Source: Moraxellaceae bacterium AER2_44_116 (GTDB lineage: Bacteria; Pseudomonadota; Gammaproteobacteria; Pseudomonadales; Moraxellaceae). From it: a stretch of DNA of 49,492 nucleotides. The notes beneath the pieces are model-generated. The model ran no database searches, had not been told where the DNA came from, and saw only the letters and a program-made list of their open reading frames with translations. The translations under genes and the position numbers were made by a program. Shown piece by piece: positions 33,832-42,694 of this stretch. Location of the stretch: contig VIAD01000019.1 in assembly GCA_006546595.1 (NCBI GenBank), positions 1 through 49,492 on the forward strand, written 5' to 3'. Numbering within the stretch: the first letter of the stretch is position 1; each line of letters opens with the position of its first letter.

Positions 33832-34662
33832 ATGGGTTTATTTAAGAAAACCGTCAAACCGAGTCAACAAGCCTTCGCCGTTGTCACAGGCGCAGGGAGC
33901 GGCATTGGCCAAAGTTTTGCGTTGGAGTTAGGCAAGCGTGGTGGTACGGTGGTTTGTGCTGATATTAATTTAGCGGCAGCCAAAAAAACGGTGAGTTTAT
34001 TAGCCGAACTGGGTGCTAAAGGCTTTGCCATTGCTTGTGATGTTGGCGTGGCCGAACAAGTTGCTGAATTGGCCGAACAAGCCGAGCAGTTAATGCAACA
34101 TCCCGTTACTTTGGTTATCAATAACGCAGGTGTTGGTTTGGGTGGCAAGTTTGATGAGTTATCACTCGAAGATTGGCAATGGGTCACGAATGTTAATTTG
34201 TGGGGCGTAATTCACGGCTGTCACTACTTTGTACCAAAGTTTAAAAAGCTCGGTTATGGCGCGATTGTCAATGTCGCTTCGGCTGCGGGTTACACGGCTG
34301 CGCCTGAAATGACGGCTTATAATGTCACGAAATCTGGCGTATTGGCGTTATCTGAAACGCTGTCTTCTGAGCTGAAAAAAGCCAATATCAAAGTGAATGT
34401 GCTTTGCCCTACTTTAGTCCCCACCAACATTATCAAAAATGGTCGAATTCCTAGTCGTTATTCGGGTTTGGCTGACCATGCTTTAATGAACTTTGCGATG
34501 ACTACTAGCGAGTCGGTGGCCAAACTGACGCTTAATCGTCTCGACAAAGGCAAGCTGTACACCATTCCACAACTGGATGCCAAATTATTTTGGCTGATGA
34601 AACGCGCATCACCGACCTTGTACGCCAAATTCTTAGGCTTTTCCTACTCGTTTTTTAAATAG
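33832..34662 (+). CDS. Short-chain dehydrogenase/reductase (SDR)
   Basis: A 276-residue classical SDR. TGAGSGIG (residues 19-26), NNAG (97-100), Ser150 and Y163-x3-K167 (YNVTK) are all present, so it should be an active NAD(P)-dependent oxidoreductase. It starts 23 bp after the PF10118 gene with GGAAG as site, and is followed 29 bp later by the monooxygenase. In this context an alcohol or ketone intermediate of the monooxygenase pathway is a reasonable guess for its substrate. Confidence 0.88.
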   Translation: MGLFKKTVKPSQQAFAVVTGAGSGIGQSFALELGKRGGTVVCADINLAAAKKTVSLLAELGAKGFAIACDVGVAEQVAELAEQAEQLMQHPVTLVINNAGVGLGGKFDELSLEDWQWVTNVNLWGVIHGCHYFVPKFKKLGYGAIVNVASAAGYTAAPEMTAYNVTKSGVLALSETLSSELKKANIKVNVLCPTLVPTNIIKNGRIPSRYSGLADHALMNFAMTTSESVAKLTLNRLDKGKLYTIPQLDAKLFWLMKRASPTLYAKFLGFSYSFFK

Positions 34663-34691
34663 CCTAACCAGACAATATCTCGAGATTTATC

Positions 34692-36215
34692 ATGACTCAA
34701 CACACGCATATTTATGACACCTTTATTGTTGGTGCTGGCATTTCTGGCATCGCTGCGGCTATTCGCTTGCAAAAAGTGGGTTATAACAACTTTAAAATTA
34801 TTGAAAAAGCCAGCCGTGTCGGTGGCACATGGCGCGAAAATACTTACCCTGGTTGCGGCTGTGATGTACCGTCTGCACTCTACTCCTACTCCTTTGCGCC
34901 TAGTGCCAAGTGGAGTCATCTGTTTGCTAGACAACCCGAAATTTTGAATTACTTAGAAGAAGTCAGTGAGAACTTTAACATCAAACCATTGATTCAATTC
35001 AATACATCTTTGGATGATGCGCGTTGGGATGATAGCCGTCACTTATGGGTGCTAGATACGAATCAGGGTCAATATTTAGCTAAGACGCTGATTTGTGCTA
35101 CTGGCCCGATTACCGAACCACAAACGCCAAAACTTGACGGCTTGGACACATTTACAGGTGAAATGTTCCATTCGGCCAAATGGAATCATGATTATGACTT
35201 AACAGGCAAACGCATTGCCGTGATTGGTACAGGCGCATCTGCGATTCAATTTGTGCCACAAATTCAGCCCAAAGCGAAAGAGCTGTATGTCTTTCAACGG
35301 ACTGCACCGTGGGTTTTGCCTAAGCCTGATATGAATCTGAATGATTGGGGCAAATCCATCATCGCTAAGTATCCCGCTATTCAGCAAACGTGGCGTAACA
35401 GTGTGGCACAGTCATTAAATGCTATTAACTTTGGTTTGCGTAATCCTATTGCCCTTAAACCGTTGAATGTTATCGGTAAACAGTTACTCAAATTGCAAGT
35501 TAAAGACCCTATATTGCGTAAAAATGTCACACCGGGTTTTACCGTCGGTTGCAAACGCATCTTGTTTGCCAATAACTACTACCCTGCTTTACAAGCTCCT
35601 AATACGCATTTAATTCCTCATGGTTTAGTCAAGGTCGAAGGAAATACGGTTGTCGCAGCCAATGGCGAACGTCACGAAGTGGATGTGATTATTTGGGGGA
35701 CAGGTTTTGAAGTGTCTCATCCACCGATTGGCAAAAAAATTCATAATACCAACGGCCAACGCTTGTCCGAGTTATGGAAAGATAGCTCACCCGAAGCCTA
35801 TTTAGGGACAAACCTCGAAAACGTGCCGAATGCCTTTTTAATGCTAGGCCCTAATGTCTTGGTTTATGATTCCTTTATTGGTTTGGCCGAAGCGCAACTG
35901 GATTATATTGTCGATGGTTTACAACAAATCAAAGCTCAAGGCATTAGCAAATTAACGATTAAGCCCACAGTATTACGTCACCATAATCAAGAAGTGCAAA
36001 AGCATTTACAAACCACGGTATTTAATAGCGGCGGCTGTAAAAGCTATTATTTAGATGCCAATGGCCGTAACTTTGCGGCATGGCCTTGGTCATTAGCAAC
36101 ACTGAAAAAGCGTTTAAGCTCATTGAATTTGCAAGATTATGACCTAAGCTACAGCGCGCTGCCCAGCGTTACGCCAGAAAAACGTAAAACCAAACAGAAA
36201 ATCGTTGTCGCTTGA
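34692..36215 (+). CDS. Flavin-containing (Baeyer-Villiger type) monooxygenase
   Basis: A 507-residue FAD and NADPH enzyme of the class B flavin monooxygenases. The FAD loop GAGISGIAAAIRL is at residues 14-26 and the NADPH loop GTGASAIQF at 179-187. Between them the fingerprint FTGEMFHSAKWN (154-165) fits F-x-G-x3-H-x3-W-[P/D] with Asn in the last place. RVGGTWREN is also typical. It would insert oxygen next to a ketone or oxidise a heteroatom; the substrate is unknown. It is the last gene of the operon; a hairpin follows within 10 bp. Confidence 0.87.
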   Translation: MTQHTHIYDTFIVGAGISGIAAAIRLQKVGYNNFKIIEKASRVGGTWRENTYPGCGCDVPSALYSYSFAPSAKWSHLFARQPEILNYLEEVSENFNIKPLIQFNTSLDDARWDDSRHLWVLDTNQGQYLAKTLICATGPITEPQTPKLDGLDTFTGEMFHSAKWNHDYDLTGKRIAVIGTGASAIQFVPQIQPKAKELYVFQRTAPWVLPKPDMNLNDWGKSIIAKYPAIQQTWRNSVAQSLNAINFGLRNPIALKPLNVIGKQLLKLQVKDPILRKNVTPGFTVGCKRILFANNYYPALQAPNTHLIPHGLVKVEGNTVVAANGERHEVDVIIWGTGFEVSHPPIGKKIHNTNGQRLSELWKDSSPEAYLGTNLENVPNAFLMLGPNVLVYDSFIGLAEAQLDYIVDGLQQIKAQGISKLTIKPTVLRHHNQEVQKHLQTTVFNSGGCKSYYLDANGRNFAAWPWSLATLKKRLSSLNLQDYDLSYSALPSVTPEKRKTKQKIVVA

Positions 36216-36217
36216 TG

Positions 36218-36250
36218 AAAAATGGGCGGTGGGCGTAACGGCTCACCGCC
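36218..36250 (-). terminator. Terminator hairpin at a convergent junction
   Basis: GGCGGTG (36225-36231) and CACCGCC (36244-36250) form the outer stem with further pairing inside. On the minus strand five T residues follow (36222-36218), so it most likely ends the prohibitin-like gene. The first 14 bases on the plus strand are identical to those of the hairpin at 8581. Confidence 0.6.
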
Positions 36251-36260
36251 TACGACGAAG

Positions 36261-37067
36261 TTATGGTGTACCTCTTAAATCAATAAACGGTGTTGCTGCG
36301 CCTGTAACTTGCGGCAATTTTCCATCCCATTTTTCTATCGCCCGTTGCTGCATTTCGATTTGACGTAACTTAATCAAATTTTCAGTGACATTTTCTTTTT
36401 GCAAACGTAAAGACTCGGCTTCGGCTTGGGCTTGTAAAATCTTTTGGTCAGCCTCAATCCGAATGCGTTCTAAATCACGTTCAGCTTTGAGTTTTAATTG
36501 TTCAGCCGTAGTTTTTGACTCAATAGCATTACTAAATTCGCGTGAAAAAGCAAAATTGACAATCGAAAAATCATCCACGATCACGCCATAAACGGCCAAA
36601 CGCACTAATAATAACTGACGGATTTTTTCGCGGACTTCTTGGCGTTTCGAAATTAATTCTTCAGCGGTATATTGTGCTGTGGCTGCTTTGACCGATTCAG
36701 AAACCGCAGGCAAAATAATACGCTCACCCACTTGATTAAATGTACCAATGGATTGATAGACATGAGCCACCTTTAACGGGTCTAAATGATAGTTAATAGC
36801 CACATTGGTGGTGACTTGTTGCAAGTCTTTAGAAGCCGCATCGCCCTGCCCTTCGCCTTTTTGGACTTGCACATTCATGATGATGACTTTTTGCATAATC
36901 GGAATACGAATATGCAAGCCTTCGTTTAATATTTCCTTTTGTACCGCGCCAAAATTCATCACCACACCACGCTCACCTGCGCCAATGACGACAAAAGGAT
37001 TTAGCGTTAACACAAGTATTAATGCGACAAAGGCAATAAACGCGTATTTTATTAGGCCAGTATTCAT
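36261..37067 (-). CDS. Prohibitin/SPFH-domain membrane protein
   Basis: A 268-residue protein with one N-terminal membrane helix (about residues 7-27, IKYAFIAFVALILVLTL...). An SPFH domain follows: GERGVVMNFGAVQKEIL, LHIRIPIMQKVI and VAINYHLDP. Next comes a long charged helix (about 170-235, rich in Glu, Arg and Gln) that should oligomerise. This is the architecture of bacterial prohibitin-like proteins and HflC, which form rings that hold membrane proteases or lipid domains. No NfeD or HflK partner is adjacent. The start has GGGAG upstream. Only 30 bp separate its start from the divergent dsbD start. Confidence 0.85.
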   Translation of the reverse strand: MNTGLIKYAFIAFVALILVLTLNPFVVIGAGERGVVMNFGAVQKEILNEGLHIRIPIMQKVIIMNVQVQKGEGQGDAASKDLQQVTTNVAINYHLDPLKVAHVYQSIGTFNQVGERIILPAVSESVKAATAQYTAEELISKRQEVREKIRQLLLVRLAVYGVIVDDFSIVNFAFSREFSNAIESKTTAEQLKLKAERDLERIRIEADQKILQAQAEAESLRLQKENVTENLIKLRQIEMQQRAIEKWDGKLPQVTGAATPFIDLRGTP

Positions 37068-37097
37068 GGCAACTCCCTAGTTCAGATTGAGGCAAAC

Positions 37098-39089
37098 GTG
37101 TTGAAGCTAATCACATTTATTGGGCAATTACTACTTTTGCTTACCCTACAACAAGCTCATGCCGACGAATTTAAACGCTTTGGCGCAAGCAACTCAACGC
37201 AGAATAGCAATAAAACCGCTCAATTTTTACCTGCCGAACAAGCCTTCCAATTACTGGCCGAGCAAAAAGATCAAGAGTTAACGTTAAGCTTCACCATTAC
37301 ACCCGATTATTATTTATACAAAGACCGTTTTAAGTTTCAAGTTAAATCGGGCAATGTCATTATTGGCCAAGCATTTTATAGTGCTGAACCTGAATGGAAA
37401 GACGATGCCGAGTTTGGTCGAGTGCAGGTATTTCATGAAAGTTTGACTGTCACTGCCCCTGTAAATGGCAGCGGGGAGCTAAAAATTTCTTGGCAAGGTT
37501 GTGCTGATGCAGGCTTGTGTTACGCGCCGCAAAGCCAAGTCGTCAATATTAGTGGCAAAAACCCGCAAAATACGATGATTAATAATACCGCTGTGACGAC
37601 TGCCGAACCTGAAAAAACGCTTTCAGTCACTAAAGAGGAAATCAGTATCCCCATTCCTACACTGATTCCAACAGTTAGTTATGAAATAGTGGATGAAAAT
37701 AATCCCAGCAAGACAATTACTCAAACCAGTAGTTTACCGTCGTCATCAATTGCAACGACAAGCCAAACCGTCGTGACTAAAATGCCAACAGACGACACTT
37801 TTGATTTAAGAAACAATCCCTTTTTAGCCCTGTTTACCTTATTTGCCTTAGGGGTTGGTTTGGCATTTACGCCTTGTGTACTGCCCATGTTGCCCATTGT
37901 TGCGGGTATTGTTGCCCGTCAACACGCGAGTAATGCGCGACAAGGTTTCTTTTTGGCGTTTGCTTATGGTGTCGGAGTCGCGTCGAGTTATGCACTACTA
38001 GGAGCATTAGTTTCATTGTTTGGTAGCCAAGCTAATTTATCGCTATGGCTGCAACATCCCATTGTTTTATCGGCATTTAGTGCGTTGTTTGTTATTTTGG
38101 CTCTCGCCAGTTTTGATGTTTTTCATTTGCAATTGCCTAGCAGTTGGCAACACCATTTAGATGCGTTAAGCAAAAAAGGCAAAGCTGGAAGTTTTGTCGG
38201 AACATGGTTGATGGGCTTTTTCTCGGCTCTTGTCGTTTCTCCGTGTGTATCTGCACCATTGGCAGGGGTTTTATTATCGGTATCAACATTAGGCAATCCC
38301 CTCATGGGTGCAATCGCCTTGTTTACTTTAGGCTTGGGTTTAAGTACACCGTTAATGATTTTAGGGGCGAGTGAAGGGCGATTCATGCCCAAAGCAGGTT
38401 TATGGTTGAATCGGGTGAAGCAATTATTTGGTGTGATGTTATTAGGTGTTGCTGTTATTTTGATGTCACGACTGATGCACGGCTCTACAGTTTTAGTGTT
38501 GTGGGCAATATTAAGTGTCGGTACAGGTTTTTGGCTCAATATGTGGGGTGGAAAATGGCGTTTAGTGTGGCGTAGTGCTTCCTATATTTTCTTAATTTGG
38601 GGTGCGACTTTGTTGGTGGGTGCTGCCACTGGAGGAACGAATCCTTTACAACCTTTAGATTTTATTAGAACGCCTAGCGTAATATCGGCAACACCATCCA
38701 CCACAACCACATCAAACCAGAACGCTATCACTAACTTTCAAAAAATTCAGAATGTCGCGGAGTTAGATGCCGCCGTTGCTGCCGCTTACGCCAACAATCA
38801 AAAAGTCTTAGTCGATTTTTATGCTGATTGGTGTGTCAGTTGTAAAATTATGGATAAAGAGATATTTGCTCAAGCCGATATTCAACAACAGCTAAATGGT
38901 TGGGTATTGTTACGCGCTGATGTCACCAACAACACGGTCGCAGACCGCGAACTCATGCAACGCTTTCAAGTATTTGGCCCTCCTGCGATTCTCTTTTTTG
39001 AACAAGGGTTGGAGTTAAGCCAAGCGAGGATCGTTGGTGAAACGACTAAAGCAGCGTTTAGTGAGCATATTGGTAAAAATTTTGAGTAG
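37098..39089 (+). CDS. dsbD: Thiol:disulfide interchange protein DsbD
   Basis: Carries electrons from cytoplasmic thioredoxin to periplasmic substrates such as DsbC. It is 663 residues with the three expected parts. A signal peptide (cleavage after AHA, residue 22) leads into the alpha domain with its Cys pair in GCADAGLCY. A membrane domain of about eight helices follows, with FTPCVLPMLPI and VSPCVSAPLAG holding the redox Cys pair. The thioredoxin-like C-terminal domain has WCVSCK. A Ser/Thr-rich linker joins alpha and membrane domains. The start is GTG at 37098 (TTG at 37101 is also possible), with GAGG upstream. Confidence 0.95.
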   Translation: MLKLITFIGQLLLLLTLQQAHADEFKRFGASNSTQNSNKTAQFLPAEQAFQLLAEQKDQELTLSFTITPDYYLYKDRFKFQVKSGNVIIGQAFYSAEPEWKDDAEFGRVQVFHESLTVTAPVNGSGELKISWQGCADAGLCYAPQSQVVNISGKNPQNTMINNTAVTTAEPEKTLSVTKEEISIPIPTLIPTVSYEIVDENNPSKTITQTSSLPSSSIATTSQTVVTKMPTDDTFDLRNNPFLALFTLFALGVGLAFTPCVLPMLPIVAGIVARQHASNARQGFFLAFAYGVGVASSYALLGALVSLFGSQANLSLWLQHPIVLSAFSALFVILALASFDVFHLQLPSSWQHHLDALSKKGKAGSFVGTWLMGFFSALVVSPCVSAPLAGVLLSVSTLGNPLMGAIALFTLGLGLSTPLMILGASEGRFMPKAGLWLNRVKQLFGVMLLGVAVILMSRLMHGSTVLVLWAILSVGTGFWLNMWGGKWRLVWRSASYIFLIWGATLLVGAATGGTNPLQPLDFIRTPSVISATPSTTTTSNQNAITNFQKIQNVAELDAAVAAAYANNQKVLVDFYADWCVSCKIMDKEIFAQADIQQQLNGWVLLRADVTNNTVADRELMQRFQVFGPPAILFFEQGLELSQARIVGETTKAAFSEHIGKNFE

Positions 39090-39095
39090 CGAAGG

Positions 39096-39252
39096 CTAGG
39101 TTCTGTTGACATTTGCTTAAACCAAACCTTCGACTCCGCTCAGGGAGCGTTTTTACGTTGGCTGAGCAGAGTCGAAGCCTTTTCTTATAGACTTGAACTT
39201 AGATTTTTTAGCAAAAAACAATCTAAACATCAAAATATCAACAGCCCCTAGA
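39096..39252. mobile_element. MITE-like element with CTAG flanks (dispersed repeat copy 4)
   Basis: CTAG occurs at both ends (39096-39099 and 39249-39252). Just inside, GTTCTGTTGACATTT (39100-39114) and the reverse complement of the right end, GGGCTGTTGATATTT, match at 12 of 15 positions. The interior carries the core inverted repeat CTTCGACTCCGCTCAG (39128-39143) and CTGAGCAGAGTCGAAG (39162-39177), and an A/T hairpin near 39200-39228. It has no ORF. Terminal repeats, a 4-bp duplicated flank, small size and a second similar copy at 32470 are the features of a MITE. Confidence 0.7.
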
Positions 39253-39371
39253 ACATGTCCCTACTTTGTCGAAACGGACACTCGCTATTGCCTCACAAAC
39301 TTAGTTTTGTAGATCCCGTGTTCCACAAAGGATGTCAAGCTTGATACCCGACTAAAAAAACTTTCATCACG

Positions 39372-40574
39372 TTAACGCATATTAGCAAAACCACGTAAAC
39401 AATCTGCTTTCAAATCGTTAATATCTTCCAAACCAACCGCAATACGAATCAAGCCTTCACTAATGCTCGCGGCTGTTTTAGCTTCAGGACTCAAACGACC
39501 ATGTGTTGTTGAAGCGGGATGTGTAATGGTGGTTTTTGCATCGCCTAAATTAGCGGTAATTGACATTATTTTAGTGCCATCAATAAATCGCCATGCCCCT
39601 TCACGCTCGCCTTTCACCACAAAGGACAATACACCGCCAAAGGCACGTTGTTGTTTAGCTGCTAATTGATGTTGAGGATGACTAGGCAAGCCTGAGTAGT
39701 TCACCTGCTCCACTTGGGGCTGTTTAACTAACCATTCCGCTAACGCCAACGCACTGGCAGAATGCGCTTCCATCCGTAAACGTAAGGTTTCTAAGCCTTT
39801 GAGGAATATCCATGCGTTAAACGCACTCATCGTGGGGCCACACGTACGCACCACACCATACACTTCTTCGACTAATTTATGACTGCCAACCACCGCACCA
39901 CCTAAAGCGCGTCCCTGACCATCTAAATATTTAGTTGCCGAATGAATAATTAAATCTGCACCCAAAGCGAGCGGTTTTTGCAAGGCTGGTGTACAAAAGC
40001 AATTATCAACCGCCAACAAAATACCGTGTTGATGCGCCAAATTTGCCAATACGGCAATATCCGCCACCTCACAAATCGGATTACTGGGCGTTTCTAAAAA
40101 GAACAATTTAGTTGTTGGTTGAATGGCAACTCGCCACTCTTCTAAATCTGTTAAAGAGACAAAAGTCGTCGTTACACCAAATTTTTTCAGGTACTTTTCA
40201 AACAAGACATTGGTTGTACCAAAGACCGCGCGCGAACAGACAACATGATCGCCTGCCGACAAAAAAGCTAAAGCGGTTGCTAAAATAGCCGCCATGCCCG
40301 AACTGGTGGCAACTGCCCGCTCGCCACCTTCCAAGGCCGCTAATCGTTGTTCAAAGGTGCGAACGGTAGGATTGGTAAACCGAGAATAAATATTGCCCGC
40401 TTCTGTACCACCAAATCGTGCCGCGGCATGGGCGGCACTGTCAAAAACAAACGACGAGGTTAAAAACAACGCTTCACTGTGTTCACCTTCGTTGGTGCGC
40501 GCACAACCTGCACGCACAGCTAAGGTATCAAACGCAACTTCTGCCCAAACATCATCGTTTACTTCGGGGGACAT
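39372..40574 (-). CDS. metZ: O-succinylhomoserine sulfhydrylase
   Basis: A PLP enzyme of the Cys/Met metabolism family that makes homocysteine from O-succinylhomoserine and sulfide. It is 400 residues. YSRFTNPTVRTFEQRLAALE and ATSSGMAAI bind PLP phosphate, VDNCFCTP carries the PLP Asp, and HSATKYLDGQGR holds the Schiff-base Lys near 210. The C-terminal SLGDAKTTITHPASTTH is the family block (here read NLGDAKTTITHPASTTH). The start has AAGGAG seven bases upstream. It follows purF by 10 bp, the order seen in Pseudomonas, which supports metZ over metB. Confidence 0.93.
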   Translation of the reverse strand: MSPEVNDDVWAEVAFDTLAVRAGCARTNEGEHSEALFLTSSFVFDSAAHAAARFGGTEAGNIYSRFTNPTVRTFEQRLAALEGGERAVATSSGMAAILATALAFLSAGDHVVCSRAVFGTTNVLFEKYLKKFGVTTTFVSLTDLEEWRVAIQPTTKLFFLETPSNPICEVADIAVLANLAHQHGILLAVDNCFCTPALQKPLALGADLIIHSATKYLDGQGRALGGAVVGSHKLVEEVYGVVRTCGPTMSAFNAWIFLKGLETLRLRMEAHSASALALAEWLVKQPQVEQVNYSGLPSHPQHQLAAKQQRAFGGVLSFVVKGEREGAWRFIDGTKIMSITANLGDAKTTITHPASTTHGRLSPEAKTAASISEGLIRIAVGLEDINDLKADCLRGFANMR

Positions 40575-40584
40575 GACAGACTCC

Positions 40585-42108
40585 TTAGTCTATATCTTGC
40601 ACGTTAGCTAACTCAATGGTGACATTTTCAACTTGCTGTACTTTACGCTTAGCACCATCGTTACGCGACTTGGCTAAACGGTCTAAATAGGCATCATCAA
40701 TATCACCCGTAATATATTGGCCGTCAAATACCGAGCAATCAAACTGTTCAATATCAGGATTGCCTTCACGCGCAGAGGCGATTAAGTCGGATAAATCTTG
40801 ATAAATTAAGCCATCAGCACCAATCAATTGGCAAATTTCTTCCGTGGTATTGCCATGCGCGATCAGTTCCGATTTGGCAGGCATATCAATACCATAGACA
40901 TTGGGGAAACGTACGGGCGGAGCTGCCGAAGCAAAATAGACTTTACGTGCGCCAACATCACGCGCCATTTGAATGATTTCTTTACAGGTTGTGCCACGAA
41001 CAATCGAATCATCCACTAACAACACGTTTTTGCCGCGAAATTCTAAATCAACGGGGCTTAATTTTTGGCGTACCGATTTTTTACGCTGGCTTTGACCCGG
41101 CATAATAAACGTACGACCAATATAATGATTTTTCATAAAGCCTTCACGGTATTTCACGTTGAGCTTATTGGCTAACTCTAGCGCAGCGGTACGACTAGTA
41201 TCGGGAATCGGAATGACGACATCAATGTCATGGTCTTCACCCCACTCACGCTTGATTTTCATCGCCAGTTTTTCACCCATGCGTAACCGTGATTTGTACA
41301 CTGAGATATTATCAATGCGCGAATCTGGACGGGCAAAATAAACATATTCAAAAATACAAGGCGCAAAAACGACGTTATCCGCACATTGGCGGCTAAACAT
41401 TTCACCCTCATTATTGATGAATATGGCCTCACCGGGTGCTAAGTCACGAACCACTTTAAAACCTAATGCGGTAATGGCTACCGACTCAGAGGCAATAATG
41501 TATTCTTTACCTTCTGCTGTCTCGCGTTCGCCATAAATAATAGGACGAATGCCATTTGGGTCTCTAAAACCTAATAGGCCATAACCTGTCACCATCGCCA
41601 CCACAGCATACGCGCCACGACAACGCTTATGTACTGCACTCACCGCCTGAAAAATATCATTCTCAGTGGGTTGTAATTTGCCCAGTGCTTGCAACTCATG
41701 GGCAAAGACATTGAGTAAAACTTCAGAATCAGAATCGGTGTTGATATGACGTAAATCGCTACGGAATAAATCTTTCGCAATTTCATCGGCATTGGTTAAA
41801 TTACCGTTATGTGCCAAGGTCACACCATAGGGTGAGTTGACATAAAAAGGCTGTGCTTCGGCAGAACTCGATGAGCCTGCGGTGGGATAACGCACATGAC
41901 CAATACCAAAATTACCAATCAAACGCAGCATGTGACGAGTATGAAAGACATCTCGCACCATACCGTTATCTTTACGCAAAAATAAACGGCCATCGTGAAT
42001 AGTCACAATGCCAGCGGCATCTTGGCCTCGATGTTGTAATACGGTCAACGCGTCATAAAGAGCTTGATTGACGGGCGACTTACCGGCAATGCCGACGATA
42101 CCGCACAT
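40585..42108 (-). CDS. purF: Amidophosphoribosyltransferase
   Basis: First committed step of purine synthesis: glutamine plus PRPP gives phosphoribosylamine. It is 507 residues. After removal of Met the catalytic Cys is at the N-terminus (MCGIVGIAG). The glutaminase domain follows with GHVRYPTAGSS. The C-terminal phosphoribosyltransferase domain has the PRPP loop VLLVDDSIVRGTT near residue 366. It lies 8 bp after cvpA in the common cvpA-purF arrangement and 10 bp before metZ. Confidence 0.97.
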   Translation of the reverse strand: MCGIVGIAGKSPVNQALYDALTVLQHRGQDAAGIVTIHDGRLFLRKDNGMVRDVFHTRHMLRLIGNFGIGHVRYPTAGSSSSAEAQPFYVNSPYGVTLAHNGNLTNADEIAKDLFRSDLRHINTDSDSEVLLNVFAHELQALGKLQPTENDIFQAVSAVHKRCRGAYAVVAMVTGYGLLGFRDPNGIRPIIYGERETAEGKEYIIASESVAITALGFKVVRDLAPGEAIFINNEGEMFSRQCADNVVFAPCIFEYVYFARPDSRIDNISVYKSRLRMGEKLAMKIKREWGEDHDIDVVIPIPDTSRTAALELANKLNVKYREGFMKNHYIGRTFIMPGQSQRKKSVRQKLSPVDLEFRGKNVLLVDDSIVRGTTCKEIIQMARDVGARKVYFASAAPPVRFPNVYGIDMPAKSELIAHGNTTEEICQLIGADGLIYQDLSDLIASAREGNPDIEQFDCSVFDGQYITGDIDDAYLDRLAKSRNDGAKRKVQQVENVTIELANVQDID

Positions 42109-42116
42109 AGTTCACC

Positions 42117-42641
42117 TCAATGTTGGCTGGATTTAGGAATAATAATCGGTGTTTTAGGTAACTGATGCACTTGCTTTTTAACCTCGTCGGTAAATTGCTG
42201 GGCAACAGGCACATAAGGTAATAAGGCATTCGGAAATGTGGCTTCTTGCCACCACGCATCATTCTTGAGGAAAGGTGCGAGTAGATTAATCACTAATAAA
42301 ACAATCAGTAAACCACGCGCTGCACCAAAGCCTGCACCCATTAATTTATCCACAGGATTTAAGGCTAAGGCTTTTAATAAGCTGTGTAGTACTAAAGCAA
42401 TCAGGTAACTGAGCAACACCATGCTTAAACACAACACTAAAAAAGCCACCGCTTTTTGTAATGAAGGCGTTTTAATTAACGGGGCTAATACGAGGGCAAA
42501 CGATTGATAGCCGTTAATAGCGACAAGCAAACCCATCACCCAGCCCATCAACGCCAATGATTCTCGGACTAAACCACGGGTAAAGCCTTTCCATAACGAA
42601 AGTGCAATGACTGCCAAAATAACAAGATCAGCTAACGGCAT
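42117..42641 (-). CDS. cvpA: CvpA family membrane protein
   Basis: A 174-residue inner membrane protein with four predicted helices: a start like DLVILAVIALSLWKGFTRG, then VMGLLVAINGY, AVAFLVLCLSMVLLSYLIAL, and GLLIVLLVINLL. It is the CvpA/colicin V production protein family, found upstream of purF and linked to envelope stress tolerance. The C-terminal tail is soluble and ends in PKSSQH. Confidence 0.92.
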   Translation of the reverse strand: MPLADLVILAVIALSLWKGFTRGLVRESLALMGWVMGLLVAINGYQSFALVLAPLIKTPSLQKAVAFLVLCLSMVLLSYLIALVLHSLLKALALNPVDKLMGAGFGAARGLLIVLLVINLLAPFLKNDAWWQEATFPNALLPYVPVAQQFTDEVKKQVHQLPKTPIIIPKSSQH

Positions 42642-42677
42642 AACACGGGGTATCTCTTGGCTAAAGGAGGCGAACTA

Positions 42678-42693
42678 GGCGAATAAATTCGCC
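42678..42693. repeat. Palindrome GGCGAATAAATTCGCC, copy between pyrD and cvpA
   Basis: The identical 16-mer of 28824-28839, in the 53-bp gap between the pyrD stop and the cvpA start. Unlike the other two family members it lies between genes on the same strand. Confidence 0.75.
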
Positions 42694-42694
42694 C

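Noticed and set aside
38123..38539. 138-codon frame opposite dsbD
   Set aside because: Antisense shadow of the membrane domain.
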